In this document: piece by piece, positions 43,977 to 52,747 of the stretch
Position numbering within the stretch: the stretch's first letter is position 1
How the letters are laid out: every line of letters begins with the position of its first letter
NCBI RefSeq assembly: GCF_021735925.1
Contig: NZ_WMEA01000004.1
Coordinates: forward strand, 62,001 to 126,000
Direction: 5' to 3'
From: Loktanella sp. M215
GTDB taxonomy: Bacteria > Pseudomonadota > Alphaproteobacteria > Rhodobacterales > Rhodobacteraceae
DNA length: 64,000 nt
Translations under genes and position numbers: made by a program
The notes under the pieces: generated by a model
What the model saw: only the letters and a program-made list of their open reading frames with translations
Told to the model about the DNA's origin: nothing
Database searches by the model: none

Positions 43977-44849
43977 ATGGAAATGAACCAGATCAGGTAT
44001 TTTCTCGCTGTCTGCGAGCACCGAAACTTCACCCATGCTGCCGGTGCCTCAAATGTCGCCCAACCGTCCTTGACGACGGCGATCAAGAAGCTTGAAGACG
44101 AGCTTGGAGGTGACCTGTTTGTCAGGGACCGTGCTGGATGCAGGCTTACGGCCCTCGGAAAACTCATGCAACCAAGATTGCAGAGGGTTCATGATGAGAC
44201 GCGACAGGCGAAGGCCGAGGCGGTCCGTCATGTGCGCCTCGAGCGTGTTCCAATCTCTGTCGGTGTCGGTGAAACGATTGGCCACAATAGGATTTCGGCA
44301 GCTGTGGAGCATACGCGGAGGCGATTGCCGCAAGCCGAAATTGAATTGATCGTTGCGTCATCCTCCGAGCTTCTTGCCGGGTTGCGCGATGGTAAATTTG
44401 ACGTTGTTGTCACAGCGGAAAAGGTCAGCGAAGACCTCTATCGTATAGACCATCTCTATGAAGAGGACTACAAGATCGTGGTGGCAAAGTCGCATCCTTT
44501 ATCTGAACTAAATGCAATTTCTCTTTCGACACTTGCTAAAACTGACATGCTTGACCGACTAAACTGCGAAATGCGGGATGCTTTGCATGGGATATGCGCG
44601 GATCAGGGTTACGAACTCTACGCGGCCTATCGGTCAAATCGCGTGGATTGGTTAGTTGAGCTTGCTCGACAAGGGTCAGGTGCGGTGATCCTGCCAGCCA
44701 CCGCTATTCCTTCGGACATGGGCCTGGTGTCGAAACCCATCGATGGCCTTGAAATATCAAGAACTGTTTTTGCCCTTCGATATCGGCACCAAACGACGAG
44801 ACCAGAGACAAATGATCTGATCCGTGAGATGGCGCGCACGCCGACGTAG
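43977..44849 (+). CDS. LysR-family transcriptional regulator
   Basis: 290 residues from ATG 43977, with GGAGG eight bases upstream; an in-frame ATG two codons later is an alternative. HTH: MNQIRYFLAVCEHRNFTHAA, then NVAQPSLTTAIKKLEDEL and FVRDRAGCRLTALG. Effector domain ~90-290. The arrangement, divergent from the ABM-domain gene with a 160-base gap, is typical of LysR regulators acting on their neighbour, with an oxidant-type regulon as one possibility (OxyR-like architecture). A Cys in DRLNCEMRD may be worth noting. Confidence 0.9.
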   Translation: MEMNQIRYFLAVCEHRNFTHAAGASNVAQPSLTTAIKKLEDELGGDLFVRDRAGCRLTALGKLMQPRLQRVHDETRQAKAEAVRHVRLERVPISVGVGETIGHNRISAAVEHTRRRLPQAEIELIVASSSELLAGLRDGKFDVVVTAEKVSEDLYRIDHLYEEDYKIVVAKSHPLSELNAISLSTLAKTDMLDRLNCEMRDALHGICADQGYELYAAYRSNRVDWLVELARQGSGAVILPATAIPSDMGLVSKPIDGLEISRTVFALRYRHQTTRPETNDLIREMARTPT

Positions 44850-45152
44850 TGAGGTCGGTAACCGACATTTGCCCATCGCGCAGCATTAGTGACTCCGGGC
44901 TCTTTCCAGACCTTCGCCGCGTCTCGCCCGAACGTCCGCTGAGCGATCCCGCAAGGCTTATCATCCCTGCGATATTTGAGGTCTCCGGGCTGCTAAGCCT
45001 TGCTACCGCCGGCGCTCTTGGTGACATTCCTGCTTTGCGCAGCGGGTGACATTTCTGGATGGTTGCAACATCAGTAATGCTGCCATTTCACCTCTTGCCG
45101 TCGTTTAATATCTCTGCTGAATGACCATCCGGCCGGACTAGGTGCGCAAGAT
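44850..45152. other. Gene-free stretch holding the ISNCY-like right terminus
   Basis: No gene recognised. Contains the TGTCAC-type terminus (45021-45053) inverted with respect to 41517-41550, then about 100 bases to the end of the GntR gene. Confidence 0.5.
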
Positions 45153-45863
45153 TTAAGGATACTGTATGATTGAATCTACCTCGGTCGTTGAGCCCATCGC
45201 CTGTCGCACCGAATGAAGATGCTGCGCCATTTCGCGATATGCGGCAGGTCCGTCACCACGTACGATCGCCTCCACGATGGCATGATGCTGGTCGGAATGT
45301 AACTGCCGGAACTCATCCACGCCAACCCGGCGATACGTGCGGTCCCATTCGCGCTGCCAGACAGCCCGGCATCGCGTGTTGGAGAAATGGCGCAGCAAAG
45401 CAATGAGAACGGGATTCCGCGTGACTTGCGCAACAGCTTGATGAAATGCATCGTCAGCCCGCTCACATGCAGCACGGTCACGCGCCGCGCGCCCTTCGAG
45501 AACGCGACGACGGAGATGATCGATATCATCCTTCTCGCAACGATTGGCGGCGGCGGCCGCAACCTGCGGCTCCAGAAGGCAGCGGGCATCCATGAGATCG
45601 ACCGGTGTCGTCGCCTCCAGCAGTATCGTATCGCGCACAGATTGACCGATAGGAGCCCGGCCGCGAAATGTCCCTTGTCCAACACGGCGCCAGATATCGC
45701 CTTCGGATTCCAACGTGGCCAACGCTGTCCGCAACGTCTCTCGACTGCAACCAATCATGTCAGCCAGACGTCGTTCCGTCGGTAGTCGATCCCCAGGAGC
45801 AGGTGCCTCGACCTCCATGAGGCTCCGCAACGATGCCAGGGCCACCGTTTTTCCAATTTGCAT
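45153..45863 (-). CDS. GntR-family (FadR/FCD) regulator
   Basis: 236 residues. N-terminal winged HTH: GDRLPTERRLADMIGCSRET and LRTALATLESEGDIWRRVGQ; C-terminal FCD helical domain with DLMDARCLLEPQVAAAAANR, DAFHQAVAQVTRNP and SDQHHAIVEAIVRGDGPAA, including the metal-binding His residues of that family. Controls uptake or catabolism of an organic acid or sugar acid in most relatives; no such genes adjoin. Divergent from the HPP-CBS gene with a 218-base gap. Confidence 0.9.
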   Translation of the reverse strand: MQIGKTVALASLRSLMEVEAPAPGDRLPTERRLADMIGCSRETLRTALATLESEGDIWRRVGQGTFRGRAPIGQSVRDTILLEATTPVDLMDARCLLEPQVAAAAANRCEKDDIDHLRRRVLEGRAARDRAACERADDAFHQAVAQVTRNPVLIALLRHFSNTRCRAVWQREWDRTYRRVGVDEFRQLHSDQHHAIVEAIVRGDGPAAYREMAQHLHSVRQAMGSTTEVDSIIQYP

Positions 45864-46081
45864 TCAATTCTCCGGTTCAGACCAACAAACTGGACCCACC
45901 CGAGACACGTGAAAGCTCATCCAATCATCCCCACACTTCAAATGCCGGCTCGAGTTGCCGCAGATTTTACGATGCACGGCCTGCCTTACGTTATATGTTT
46001 CCGTTCCGCCTTAAAATAAGGCAAACACCCCTAAAAGGTGCGCAGAACTTCCGCGCCAGCAAAACGACAAGGCTGATCAAG

Positions 46082-47182
46082 ATGCACGCGCTGCACCACC
46101 TCTATCCTGCTCTCCCGGCCTTTCAGCGTCGCGAGCAGCTTCGCGCAGGTCTCGGAGCCTTGGTTGGGATCAGCCTCTGCGCGCTGGTGGTGCGCATCGA
46201 CGCGGTCATGGGCGGATCGGCGCTTTTTCTGGTCGCGCCGCTGGGGGCGACGGCGGTACTGGTCTTCTGCGTACCTAACAGCCCATTGGCACAGCCGTGG
46301 TCTGCGATCGTCGGTAACGTGGTCGCTGCAGTCGTCGCCATGTTCGCGATCAACTTCGTGCCTGCACCCTGGACGGTCGGGGTGGCCGTCGGCGGCGCGA
46401 TCACAGCAATGATGTTCCTCCGTGCGCTCCACCCGCCGGGCGGGGCGGTCGCCCTTCTGACGGCACTCGACCCCTCCTCGGCCCAAGACGCAGGTCTCCT
46501 CTTCCCCGTGATGCCGATCGGTGTGCTGACAGCGATCCTCGTCGTGGCAGCAATATTCTATAATCACCTCACCGGTCGGGTTTATCCGTTCCGACAACCC
46601 AAGCCTGACGATGTACAGGATCACGCCCATCGGCTCGGTCTCTCCAATGCGCAGTTGGGTGCACTGCTGGCGCGTTTCAACCAATCCACAAACGTGGGCG
46701 TTGCGGACCTTGGCCGTTTGCTCGCTGCCGCCGAGGCAGAAGCCGTTGAACATCGGTTCGACGGCACGCTCTGTGCAGACATCATGACAACAGATCTCAT
46801 CACCGTGCGACCAGACACGCCCCTGCCGGAGATCCTGAAACGCTTTCGGCAGCACGCGATAAAAAGCCTGCCAGTGGTCGGCAAAGACATGACCCTGCAG
46901 GGCATCGTGCTGCAGGCAGACCTTCTGGCTGCGGTTGCGACGAGTGGTCTCACTGCGACGGGGCGACAACGACAAACTGCGCAGTTTGCTGCAGATGTCA
47001 TGCGTCCTGCGGAGCGCGCAGTCCCTCACGATTTGCCAGTCGGTGTTTTGCTGAATCGTCTGGCCGCCCATGGCAGCGAAGTGGTCCCCGTCTTACGTGA
47101 GGATCGGCTCGCAGGGATCCTGACCCGGTCGGACATCATCCGGCTCCTGCTGCGTGGAGCAGAAGAGCGAACCGCAGCCTGA
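46082..47182 (+). CDS. HPP family membrane protein with two CBS domains
   Basis: 366 residues from ATG 46082. N-terminal HPP domain with four helices and the family signature LRALHPPGGAVALLTAL; C-terminal CBS pair (~235-360): ADIMTTDLITVRPDTPLPEI and KSLPVVGKDMTLQGIVLQAD, with a second block ADVMRPAERAVPHDLPVGVL. HPP proteins are inner membrane proteins, some reported as nitrite transporters. CBS domains sense adenine nucleotides. Start chosen because the upstream open frame is non-protein-like. Confidence 0.88.
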   Translation: MHALHHLYPALPAFQRREQLRAGLGALVGISLCALVVRIDAVMGGSALFLVAPLGATAVLVFCVPNSPLAQPWSAIVGNVVAAVVAMFAINFVPAPWTVGVAVGGAITAMMFLRALHPPGGAVALLTALDPSSAQDAGLLFPVMPIGVLTAILVVAAIFYNHLTGRVYPFRQPKPDDVQDHAHRLGLSNAQLGALLARFNQSTNVGVADLGRLLAAAEAEAVEHRFDGTLCADIMTTDLITVRPDTPLPEILKRFRQHAIKSLPVVGKDMTLQGIVLQADLLAAVATSGLTATGRQRQTAQFAADVMRPAERAVPHDLPVGVLLNRLAAHGSEVVPVLREDRLAGILTRSDIIRLLLRGAEERTAA

Positions 47183-47276
47183 CAAGACCCTCCAACTTCT
47201 CATTCCGTGCCCGCTGCGGGAACAAATCTCCCCCGGGAAATATCCCTCGAACCCGCCATCAAAAGAGGACTATCCG

Positions 47277-47711
47277 ATGCGCAATACCGCCGATCGCATA
47301 CGTCAGGCCATTAGCTTTGAGGTTCTCGGCATTGTTATTGTCACGCCATTGTTTGCGTGGATTTTTGACCGCTCGCTGGGCGAGATGGGCGGGTTGACCG
47401 TCTTGGGTGCCACGGCAGCAACCCTATGGAATTATCTGTTCAACCTGGGCTTCGATCGTGTCCTTCAAAGAACGCGCGGTGGCGACGCCCACAAAACCGT
47501 GCCCTTGCGAATTGCCCATGCAGTGCTGTTCGAGGTGACGCTGCTCGCGCTCCTATTTCCGCTTTTTGCGTGGTGGCTCCACATTTCACTGGTCGCTGCA
47601 TTCGGCATGGAGATCTCGTTTGCTGCCTTCTACATGGCTTACACGTTCGTGTTCACCTGGGGCTATGATACGGTGTATCCACCACAACGATCCCAGTGGA
47701 GGCCAGCGTGA
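47277..47711 (+). CDS. PACE family (AceI-type) efflux protein
   Basis: 144 residues from ATG 47277, AAAGAGG upstream. Two tandem bacterial transmembrane-pair domains, four helices, with signatures RIRQAISFEVLGIVIVTPLF, TLWNYLFNLGFDRV and the repeat RIAHAVLFEVTLLALLFPLF, YDTVYPP. AceI-like proteins export chlorhexidine and short diamines. Located 94 bases after the HPP-CBS gene and overlapping the next start by four bases. Confidence 0.9.
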   Translation: MRNTADRIRQAISFEVLGIVIVTPLFAWIFDRSLGEMGGLTVLGATAATLWNYLFNLGFDRVLQRTRGGDAHKTVPLRIAHAVLFEVTLLALLFPLFAWWLHISLVAAFGMEISFAAFYMAYTFVFTWGYDTVYPPQRSQWRPA

Positions 47712-48361
47712 CTGACGACGATGCAGCGGATGGCGGCTCGGCGCCCTGCTTCGCGCACCTGCTGGTCGATGGTCATCCTGTCGATCTTGAAACGGTGCGC
47801 GACGTTGCCCGATTCCGTCGCGCTGAACGATCACGCCTCATCGCCGCCCGCGCTCTTTCCGCCGATAAACGTCAGGGCGAGACTGATGCTTTAATCGAAA
47901 CCCTTGGCAGGGCAGTGGAACCAATGCCGGGAATGAGCATTGCGGTCTACTGGCCCATCCGTGGCGAACCGGATCTTCGCGGTTGGATGTTGCAAGCACA
48001 TAATGCCGGAGCCCAAATCCTTCTGCCTGTGGTCGTGGAAGAAAACACGCCGCTCGACTTTCGGATCTGGTCACCGGACTGCCGCATGATGCGGGGATTC
48101 TGGAACATTCTCGTGCCAGCTGACAGTGAGACGGCACAACCTGATACCGTCATCGCGCCACTCGTGGGGGTTGACGAGGACTGCTATCGCCTGGGTAATG
48201 GCGGCGGCTACTACGATCGCACTCTGGCGCACATGCACCCACGCCCGCGGCTCGTCGGCGTCGGCTTTTCCAACTGCCGCACGAAAACAATATTTCCGAT
48301 GCCATGGGATATTCCGATGGATACTGTCATTCTGTCAGACGGTACAACTATCCAACGATAA
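47708..48361 (+). CDS. 5-formyltetrahydrofolate cyclo-ligase
   Basis: 217 residues from GTG 47708, which overlaps the PACE stop (GTGA) and has GGAGG seven bases before; an upstream GTG at 47696 is possible. Motifs: ARFRRAERSRLIAARALS, VYWPIRGEPDLRGWM and the ATP/folate loop GNGGGYYDRTLAHM. The enzyme turns 5-formyl-THF into 5,10-methenyl-THF with ATP. Gene order with PACE and HPP appears incidental. Confidence 0.9.
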   Translation: MTDDDAADGGSAPCFAHLLVDGHPVDLETVRDVARFRRAERSRLIAARALSADKRQGETDALIETLGRAVEPMPGMSIAVYWPIRGEPDLRGWMLQAHNAGAQILLPVVVEENTPLDFRIWSPDCRMMRGFWNILVPADSETAQPDTVIAPLVGVDEDCYRLGNGGGYYDRTLAHMHPRPRLVGVGFSNCRTKTIFPMPWDIPMDTVILSDGTTIQR

Positions 48362-48433
48362 GGCAAATGATTTAAATACCCCAACAGATTACCACATCAA
48401 TGCAAAATGAAATGCAGGCCGTATTCGAGAAAA

Positions 48434-49015
48434 TTATTTCCAGTGTTTCAGATGTGGTGGCAATGTCTCAACCTCCTGAATATGTGTGGAGTTTATCGCA
48501 AGATCTTGCGGTTCTCCCAATTTCAGGGTCGGGGCTAAACCACCAGCGTCGCGATATGTTATCACATCAGGCCAATCAATATGCGGCGAGACTTTCCGTG
48601 CGAATACTGTCTCGCGCCTCCACCAACGATTGAAGACTTCTGCACTTTCGCCAGTGTCATGACTTTCTGAAAATCGCTTGTTCCGAAATTTCAAACCCTT
48701 GTGGTAAATGAAATTTACGTAGCAAACAGGAGATAGGCTTGCCAAGTGGGTTTGTCCTGAAGGCTCCAAGGTTGTGACGAATCCGAGCCAAATCTGTCTT
48801 TCCCTTGAGACCAACCGCACCTCTTTTTCAAATAAGACGTCGCTCAAGCTGTTGCAACAACCCAAGGACTGAAGCACGTTTCGTCGCTGGTATTTCACTT
48901 TCCCGAGACAGAGGTATAGGAAAGGATTTGATCGGCACTCTAGATTTCTCCCGGCATTTTTTAGGTCGAGCACGTTATACCAGTCTACGGTAATTCTAAT
49001 TTTCGATTGCGCCAT
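48434..49015 (-). CDS. Hypothetical protein
   Basis: 193 residues from ATG 49015 (MAQSKIRITVDWYNVLDLKN); two in-frame residues earlier exist. Features: AGRNLECRSNPFLYLCLGKV, an unusually high Cys content, and HDTGESAEVFNRWWRRETVF. The pattern W-x-x-V-x-x-L-x-x-A-G-x-N and the F-L-Y-L-C-L-G-K segment suggest a true folded protein, but I cannot name a family. Base composition is AT-richer than the genes around it, suggesting transfer. Opposite-strand frame 48401-48633 is less likely. Confidence 0.5.
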   Translation of the reverse strand: MAQSKIRITVDWYNVLDLKNAGRNLECRSNPFLYLCLGKVKYQRRNVLQSLGCCNSLSDVLFEKEVRLVSRERQIWLGFVTTLEPSGQTHLASLSPVCYVNFIYHKGLKFRNKRFSESHDTGESAEVFNRWWRRETVFARKVSPHIDWPDVITYRDAGGLAPTLKLGEPQDLAINSTHIQEVETLPPHLKHWK

Positions 49016-49104
49016 CGATTGTCCAGTCAAGATAGACGCGACAAATGTCGCAATTCCGGTTATCGCGCCTTACTGTTGAGGTCTTCACGAACTTTTGCGC
49101 CACA

Positions 49105-49893
49105 TTATTTGACAAAGAAGACCACCGTCAAAACGGCACCCACTGCGATGATCGCTACGCGCAACGGCTCGGTCCGCTTAATCCGCCGCGCATACTTGGC
49201 ACCGATGTAGCCTCCTACGGTTGTTGAAACCGCAAGCACGGCTGCTGACTCCCAAGCAATCAGTCCCGCGGTTGCATAGGTTGTCACTGACACGACTGAC
49301 AAGACTGCGGCGAGCAGGTTCTTCAGGCCATTCATGCCGTGCAAATCCCGGAAACCGATCAATCCGAACACAGCCAGAAACATGATGCCGAGGCCGCCGT
49401 TGAAATAGCCGCCGTAGGCCGCCACGATGCCAATACCGAGCGCCGAAAGAACCGGTCCGGCAACACCGTTGCCCTTGGATCGCATATGCGCCACCAGTTT
49501 AGGTCCAATGGCAAACAGCGTCGTTGCCATGAGCAGAAGCCATGGCACAATGCCGATGAACGCATCCCCCGGCGTCGCCAGAAGAAGCCCCGCACCGATC
49601 AGCCCGCCACATGCCGCGACCGTCACAATGGTCCGAAGACGCAACGCTCCCTCTGCTTTGATGTCATCCCGGTATGCCCAAGCACTTCCGATGTAACCAG
49701 GCAACGCCGTCAGCGTCGCCGTCGCGTTGGCCATGATTGGCGGTACGCCAAGCCAGACCAAAGCCGGAAAGCTGAGCAACGTTCCGCCGCCAGCGACAGC
49801 ATTCACACCGCCGGCTAATAGACCGGCGATCACAAGCACGAAAGCGGAGAACATCCAAAGGACCTTTATGTCGCAAAAACGCTTGTCATTCAA
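49105..49893 (-). CDS. TauE/SafE family sulfite/organosulfonate exporter-like permease
   Basis: 262 residues, about eight helices. Family signatures: LLAGGVNAVAGGGTLLSFPA near the start and AAYGGYFNGGLGIMFLAVFG opening the second half, the two internal repeats of TauE/SafE. ATG 49854 (MFSAFVLVIAGLLAG) is the more natural start; the longer start at 49893 adds 13 residues. Transports sulfite, taurine-derived sulfonates or unknown anions. Alone on its strand. Confidence 0.88.
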   Translation of the reverse strand: MNDKRFCDIKVLWMFSAFVLVIAGLLAGGVNAVAGGGTLLSFPALVWLGVPPIMANATATLTALPGYIGSAWAYRDDIKAEGALRLRTIVTVAACGGLIGAGLLLATPGDAFIGIVPWLLLMATTLFAIGPKLVAHMRSKGNGVAGPVLSALGIGIVAAYGGYFNGGLGIMFLAVFGLIGFRDLHGMNGLKNLLAAVLSVVSVTTYATAGLIAWESAAVLAVSTTVGGYIGAKYARRIKRTEPLRVAIIAVGAVLTVVFFVK

Positions 49894-50048
49894 AAGTTTG
49901 ATTGGTCTGCAACTTGGTACGTTTTAGGCGAAAGTTGCGTGAAGGTCGCCCTGCAACGCAGGTGCGATAGGGACAAACGACCGGCCACTGCGGTTTGATA
50001 CGTCTTTCGCCGATCCATGCTCGAAAACCTTTCGGACCTCTGCCTCAG

Positions 50049-50300
50049 TCATGGACCGATCCGGGCGCGGGACTGCTTCACGACAACGCCCTCTGCATCA
50101 CAGGTCAGTCGCACCCGCCACTGCTTTGTCCAGAAGGTAACACGCTGCCGGCCGGCATCGTCTCCCTCTCCGGTTTCAGACAGGATGCGCACGTCGCCGT
50201 CCCGCATTTGGGTGCGCAGAACGTCAGGTTCCATCTCAAGCAGTGGCGCCAAATCGGCGGCATCGACCGTGACCTGACCGTTTGCTAAACTGAGTTTCAT
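50049..50300 (-). CDS. DUF6522 family small protein
   Basis: 83 residues: MKLSLANGQVTVDAADLAPL, RDGDVRILSETGEGDDAGRQ, VTFWTKQWRVRLTCDAEG. Small soluble proteins of this pattern occur next to nitric-oxide genes. It follows hmp by 33 bases on the same strand, so it belongs to the NsrR-controlled transcript. Role unknown. Confidence 0.75.
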   Translation of the reverse strand: MKLSLANGQVTVDAADLAPLLEMEPDVLRTQMRDGDVRILSETGEGDDAGRQRVTFWTKQWRVRLTCDAEGVVVKQSRARIGP

Positions 50301-50333
50301 TTTTCTGGTTGGCCTCTCGTGAACCTCGTAATT

Positions 50334-51533
50334 TCAGGCTGCCATCAGGTCGGCGCCCGGACCGAAATACTCGTAATGAATGCGGTCCTTTGCGACCCCT
50401 GCGCCACGAAGGCCCGTCACAAAGCAGTGCAGAAAAGCTGTCGGCCCGCAGATGAAATAGTCTGCTTCGCGGATTGGCGTATTCTCTAGCAACCACGTCA
50501 CGGGGATACGACCCTCGGCGTCATAATTCCGATCCGTCAGCCGCGGTGTCTCGTAGAAGATCTGCAGGTGTGCACCGGTTTGCTGGCCCAGGCTGCGCAC
50601 GTGATCCGCCATCGCATGAACCGATCCGTCCAGCGCCCCGTGAATGAAATGGACCGGTGTTGCCGGTGATCGCTTTGCCAGCGATTCAAGCATGGCAACC
50701 ATCGGTGTCAAACCCACGCCGCCACTCAGCAGGACGACGGGCCGCGTCTGATCGACCGGAAGGAAAAACTCACCCGCTGGCGGCGCAACCTTGAGGATCG
50801 TGCCGGGCACAGCCTTCTCGTGCAGCCACCCCGATACGGCGCCGCCCGGCTCCCGCTTGACCGAAATCCGGTAGCTTTCGCCATTTGGTGCGGCCGAGAT
50901 GCTGTAGTTGCGTCGCTGGGACATGTCCCCCGGTCGCTCGATCAGGAAGGTCAGATATTGACCGGGCTTATGCGCGGCAATCGGTTTGCCATCGACCGGT
51001 CGCAGCAGGAAGGACGTGATGACATCGCTTTCGATGTGCCGGTCCGCCACGACAAAGTCCCGCCATCCGCTCCACCCGCCGTTCGCGGTTGCAGCATTGC
51101 GATAAAGCGTTTGTTCGCGGCCCATCAGGATCCCGGCCAGCGACCAGTACGCGTCACCCCATGCCGTCATGATCTCGTCCGTTGCGGCATCGCCCAAGAC
51201 ATCTGCGATCGCAGCCAGCAAAGCGTCCGCAACAAAGGGATAGTGTTCGGGCAGAATTTGCAGCCCCACGTGTTTTTGCGCGATCTTTTCGACGGCAGAC
51301 CCAAGGTGTCCCAAATTGTCGATGTTGCGTGCGTAGGCCAACACGGCTCCGGCCAGCGCCTTGGGTTGTGCTCCTGTCGCGCCGTGGTGGGTTTGATTGA
51401 ACAGCGCCTTGATTGTGTCATCGCGAAACAGCCGCTCGTACATGTTTCGGGTGATCGCGACGCCGTGCGCCTCCAGCGCGGGAACGGTCGACTTCACGAT
51501 GTCGACGGTTTTCTGGCTCAGTGCTGCTGTCAT
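50334..51533 (-). CDS. hmp: Flavohaemoglobin, nitric oxide dioxygenase
   Basis: 399 residues from ATG 51533 (MTAALSQKTVDIVKSTVPAL); the earlier in-frame codons cross the operator and are rejected. Globin domain 1-138 with proximal His in KHVGLQILPEHYPFV region and distal Tyr/Gln; FAD domain with RRNYSISAAPNGESYRIS; NAD domain VVLLSGGVGLTPMVAML and FICGPTAFLHCF. Converts NO plus O2 to nitrate using NADH. Divergent from nsrR with the palindromic operator between them. Confidence 0.96.
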   Translation of the reverse strand: MTAALSQKTVDIVKSTVPALEAHGVAITRNMYERLFRDDTIKALFNQTHHGATGAQPKALAGAVLAYARNIDNLGHLGSAVEKIAQKHVGLQILPEHYPFVADALLAAIADVLGDAATDEIMTAWGDAYWSLAGILMGREQTLYRNAATANGGWSGWRDFVVADRHIESDVITSFLLRPVDGKPIAAHKPGQYLTFLIERPGDMSQRRNYSISAAPNGESYRISVKREPGGAVSGWLHEKAVPGTILKVAPPAGEFFLPVDQTRPVVLLSGGVGLTPMVAMLESLAKRSPATPVHFIHGALDGSVHAMADHVRSLGQQTGAHLQIFYETPRLTDRNYDAEGRIPVTWLLENTPIREADYFICGPTAFLHCFVTGLRGAGVAKDRIHYEYFGPGADLMAA

Positions 51534-51562
51534 GTCAAAGCTCTCTTGGCTGCGTTCAAGGC

Positions 51563-51638
51563 TATACATGTAATTAATATACATGTATAAGTGCTGACAT
51601 ACGCGAAGCTCTGAAACATGCAAGGACAATACATGTAT
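51563..51638. promoter_or_regulatory. NsrR-like operator sites between hmp and nsrR
   Basis: Site 1: TATACATGTA, spacer ATTAATA minus overlap, TACATGTATA (51563-51589), a perfect inverted repeat. Site 2: AACATGCA at 51615-51622 and TACATGTA at 51630-51637, same 15-base spacing but one degenerate arm. Each lies near one of the two divergent genes, fitting autoregulation of nsrR and control of hmp. Spacing agrees with NsrR dyads; the core differs from enterobacterial sites. Confidence 0.75.
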
Positions 51639-51661
51639 CCAAAAGACAGCGGCACGATGCG

Positions 51662-52102
51662 ATGCGGCTGACGCGCTACACGGATTACGCCCTACGCGTC
51701 CTGATGTACCTCGCGGCCCAGCCTGACCAGTTCTGTGCAATCTCGAAAATATCCGCCGATTACGGCATATCGCACAATCATCTGACCAAGGTTGTCCACG
51801 ACCTTGGACGCTTGGGTTTTGTGCAAAGTCTGCGCGGCCGAAACGGTGGCATCCAGCTGGCGCGCCCGGCGTCCGACATCACGGTTGGCGAAGTTGTTCG
51901 CACGACAGAAGACAACTTCATGATGGCCGATTGCACCAACTGCGTCATCGTATCGGGCTGCGGACTGAACCCCGTTCTGCAGGAAGCCACCAACGCCTTT
52001 CTCGCGGTCATCGACCGCTACACGCTGGCCGAGCTTTGCCAAAGCGGAACAGCGTTCATGACGCTGTTTCCGCCACACGACGCAGCACGACCCGCGACTT
52101 GA
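51662..52102 (+). CDS. nsrR: Rrf2-family nitric oxide-sensing repressor NsrR
   Basis: 146 residues: MRLTRYTDYALRVLMYLAAQ, winged HTH SADYGISHNHLTKVVHDLGR, and three cluster Cys 91, 94 and 100 in DCTNCVIVSGCGL. These three with a non-Cys ligand hold the NO-sensitive Fe-S cluster of NsrR. Divergent from hmp; starts an operon with the 51-aa membrane protein and globin. Confidence 0.93.
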   Translation: MRLTRYTDYALRVLMYLAAQPDQFCAISKISADYGISHNHLTKVVHDLGRLGFVQSLRGRNGGIQLARPASDITVGEVVRTTEDNFMMADCTNCVIVSGCGLNPVLQEATNAFLAVIDRYTLAELCQSGTAFMTLFPPHDAARPAT

Positions 52103-52135
52103 TCGCAACGCGATACTCTTGAAGGAGTCTGAACC

Positions 52136-52291
52136 ATGACGATGTCAGAAATATTCCTGTGGCCCGGTACCAAGGCCTGCGAACGCCTCGGCGTTGATCC
52201 CGAAGGCGAGGCTGGCCTGATCCGCTGGATGGTCAATACGCTCGTCTACCTGGTGGCGAGCCTGATCGTCGTCTGGATCGTCGTGGTGTGA
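52136..52291 (+). CDS. Small membrane protein (51 aa)
   Basis: ATG 52136 with GAAGGAG about nine bases before. MTMSEIFLWPGTKACERLGV, then a C-terminal single helix TLVYLVASLIVVWIVVV. It lies 33 bases after nsrR and two bases before the globin gene, inside the NO operon. I know of no function; position suggests a helper for NO handling at the membrane. Confidence 0.7.
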   Translation: MTMSEIFLWPGTKACERLGVDPEGEAGLIRWMVNTLVYLVASLIVVWIVVV

Positions 52292-52293
52292 CC

Positions 52294-52695
52294 ATGCCAC
52301 CGCGCATCCCCGTCTCCGAGGCGCAGATCGACCGTGTCGTGTCGCAATTCTATCAGCGTGTCCGGGCGCATCCTGCGCTTGGGCCCGTTTTTGGGCGACA
52401 CGTCGCGGACTGGCCGGCGCACGAAGAAAAGATCGGACGGTTTTGGCGCAATGCCCTGTTGCTGCAACGCTGCTATGACGGCAACCCGATGCAGGTTCAC
52501 AGGACCGCAGGCGACGTCAAGGCCCAACACTTCCCCGTCTGGCTGTCGATATTCGACGCTGTCCTGGCGGAAGAATTACCGCAGCACCTCGCACAGGCAT
52601 GGTCCGCGCTGGCGCACCGGATCGGGCGGGGGTTGAGCTTTGGGCTACCGCAGAACGAAAACGCTGGCCCGGTGCCCTACCTGGGCGGCATTTGA
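52294..52695 (+). CDS. Group III truncated haemoglobin
   Basis: 133 residues from ATG 52294. Motifs: VVSQFYQRVRAHPALGPVFG, EEKIGRFWRNALL, YDGNPMQVHR and LPQHLAQAWSALAHRIGRGL. This is the group III (Ctb-like) truncated globin pattern, with proximal His in the helix around AQHFPVWLSIF. Known members bind O2/NO and protect against nitrosative stress. Third gene of the NsrR operon. Confidence 0.88.
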   Translation: MPPRIPVSEAQIDRVVSQFYQRVRAHPALGPVFGRHVADWPAHEEKIGRFWRNALLLQRCYDGNPMQVHRTAGDVKAQHFPVWLSIFDAVLAEELPQHLAQAWSALAHRIGRGLSFGLPQNENAGPVPYLGGI

Positions 52696-52747
52696 AACAG
52701 CACATTTTCTGAGTGTGCCCGCATCACTTTAAAGCGGTTCGGCACTG

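Larger units (their letters stand above)
41517..45053. mobile_element. IS1202/ISNCY-type element or remnant with passenger genes
   Basis: Left terminus at 41517: AATGTCACCCGTGTGCAATT followed by CAGGAATGTCAC. The inverse occurs at 45021-45053: GTGACATTCCTGCTTTGCGC followed by AGCGGGTGACATT. Both contain two TGTCAC sites about 25 bases apart. No second right end was found just after the transposase. Either the element carries two passenger genes, or its right end was displaced by insertion/recombination. No clear target duplication was found. Confidence 0.6.

Noticed and set aside
48401..48633. 77-codon plus-strand gene after the folate cyclo-ligase
   Set aside because: Overlaps the longer minus-strand frame with better protein-like composition; neither has a recognisable family, but the longer one is preferred.
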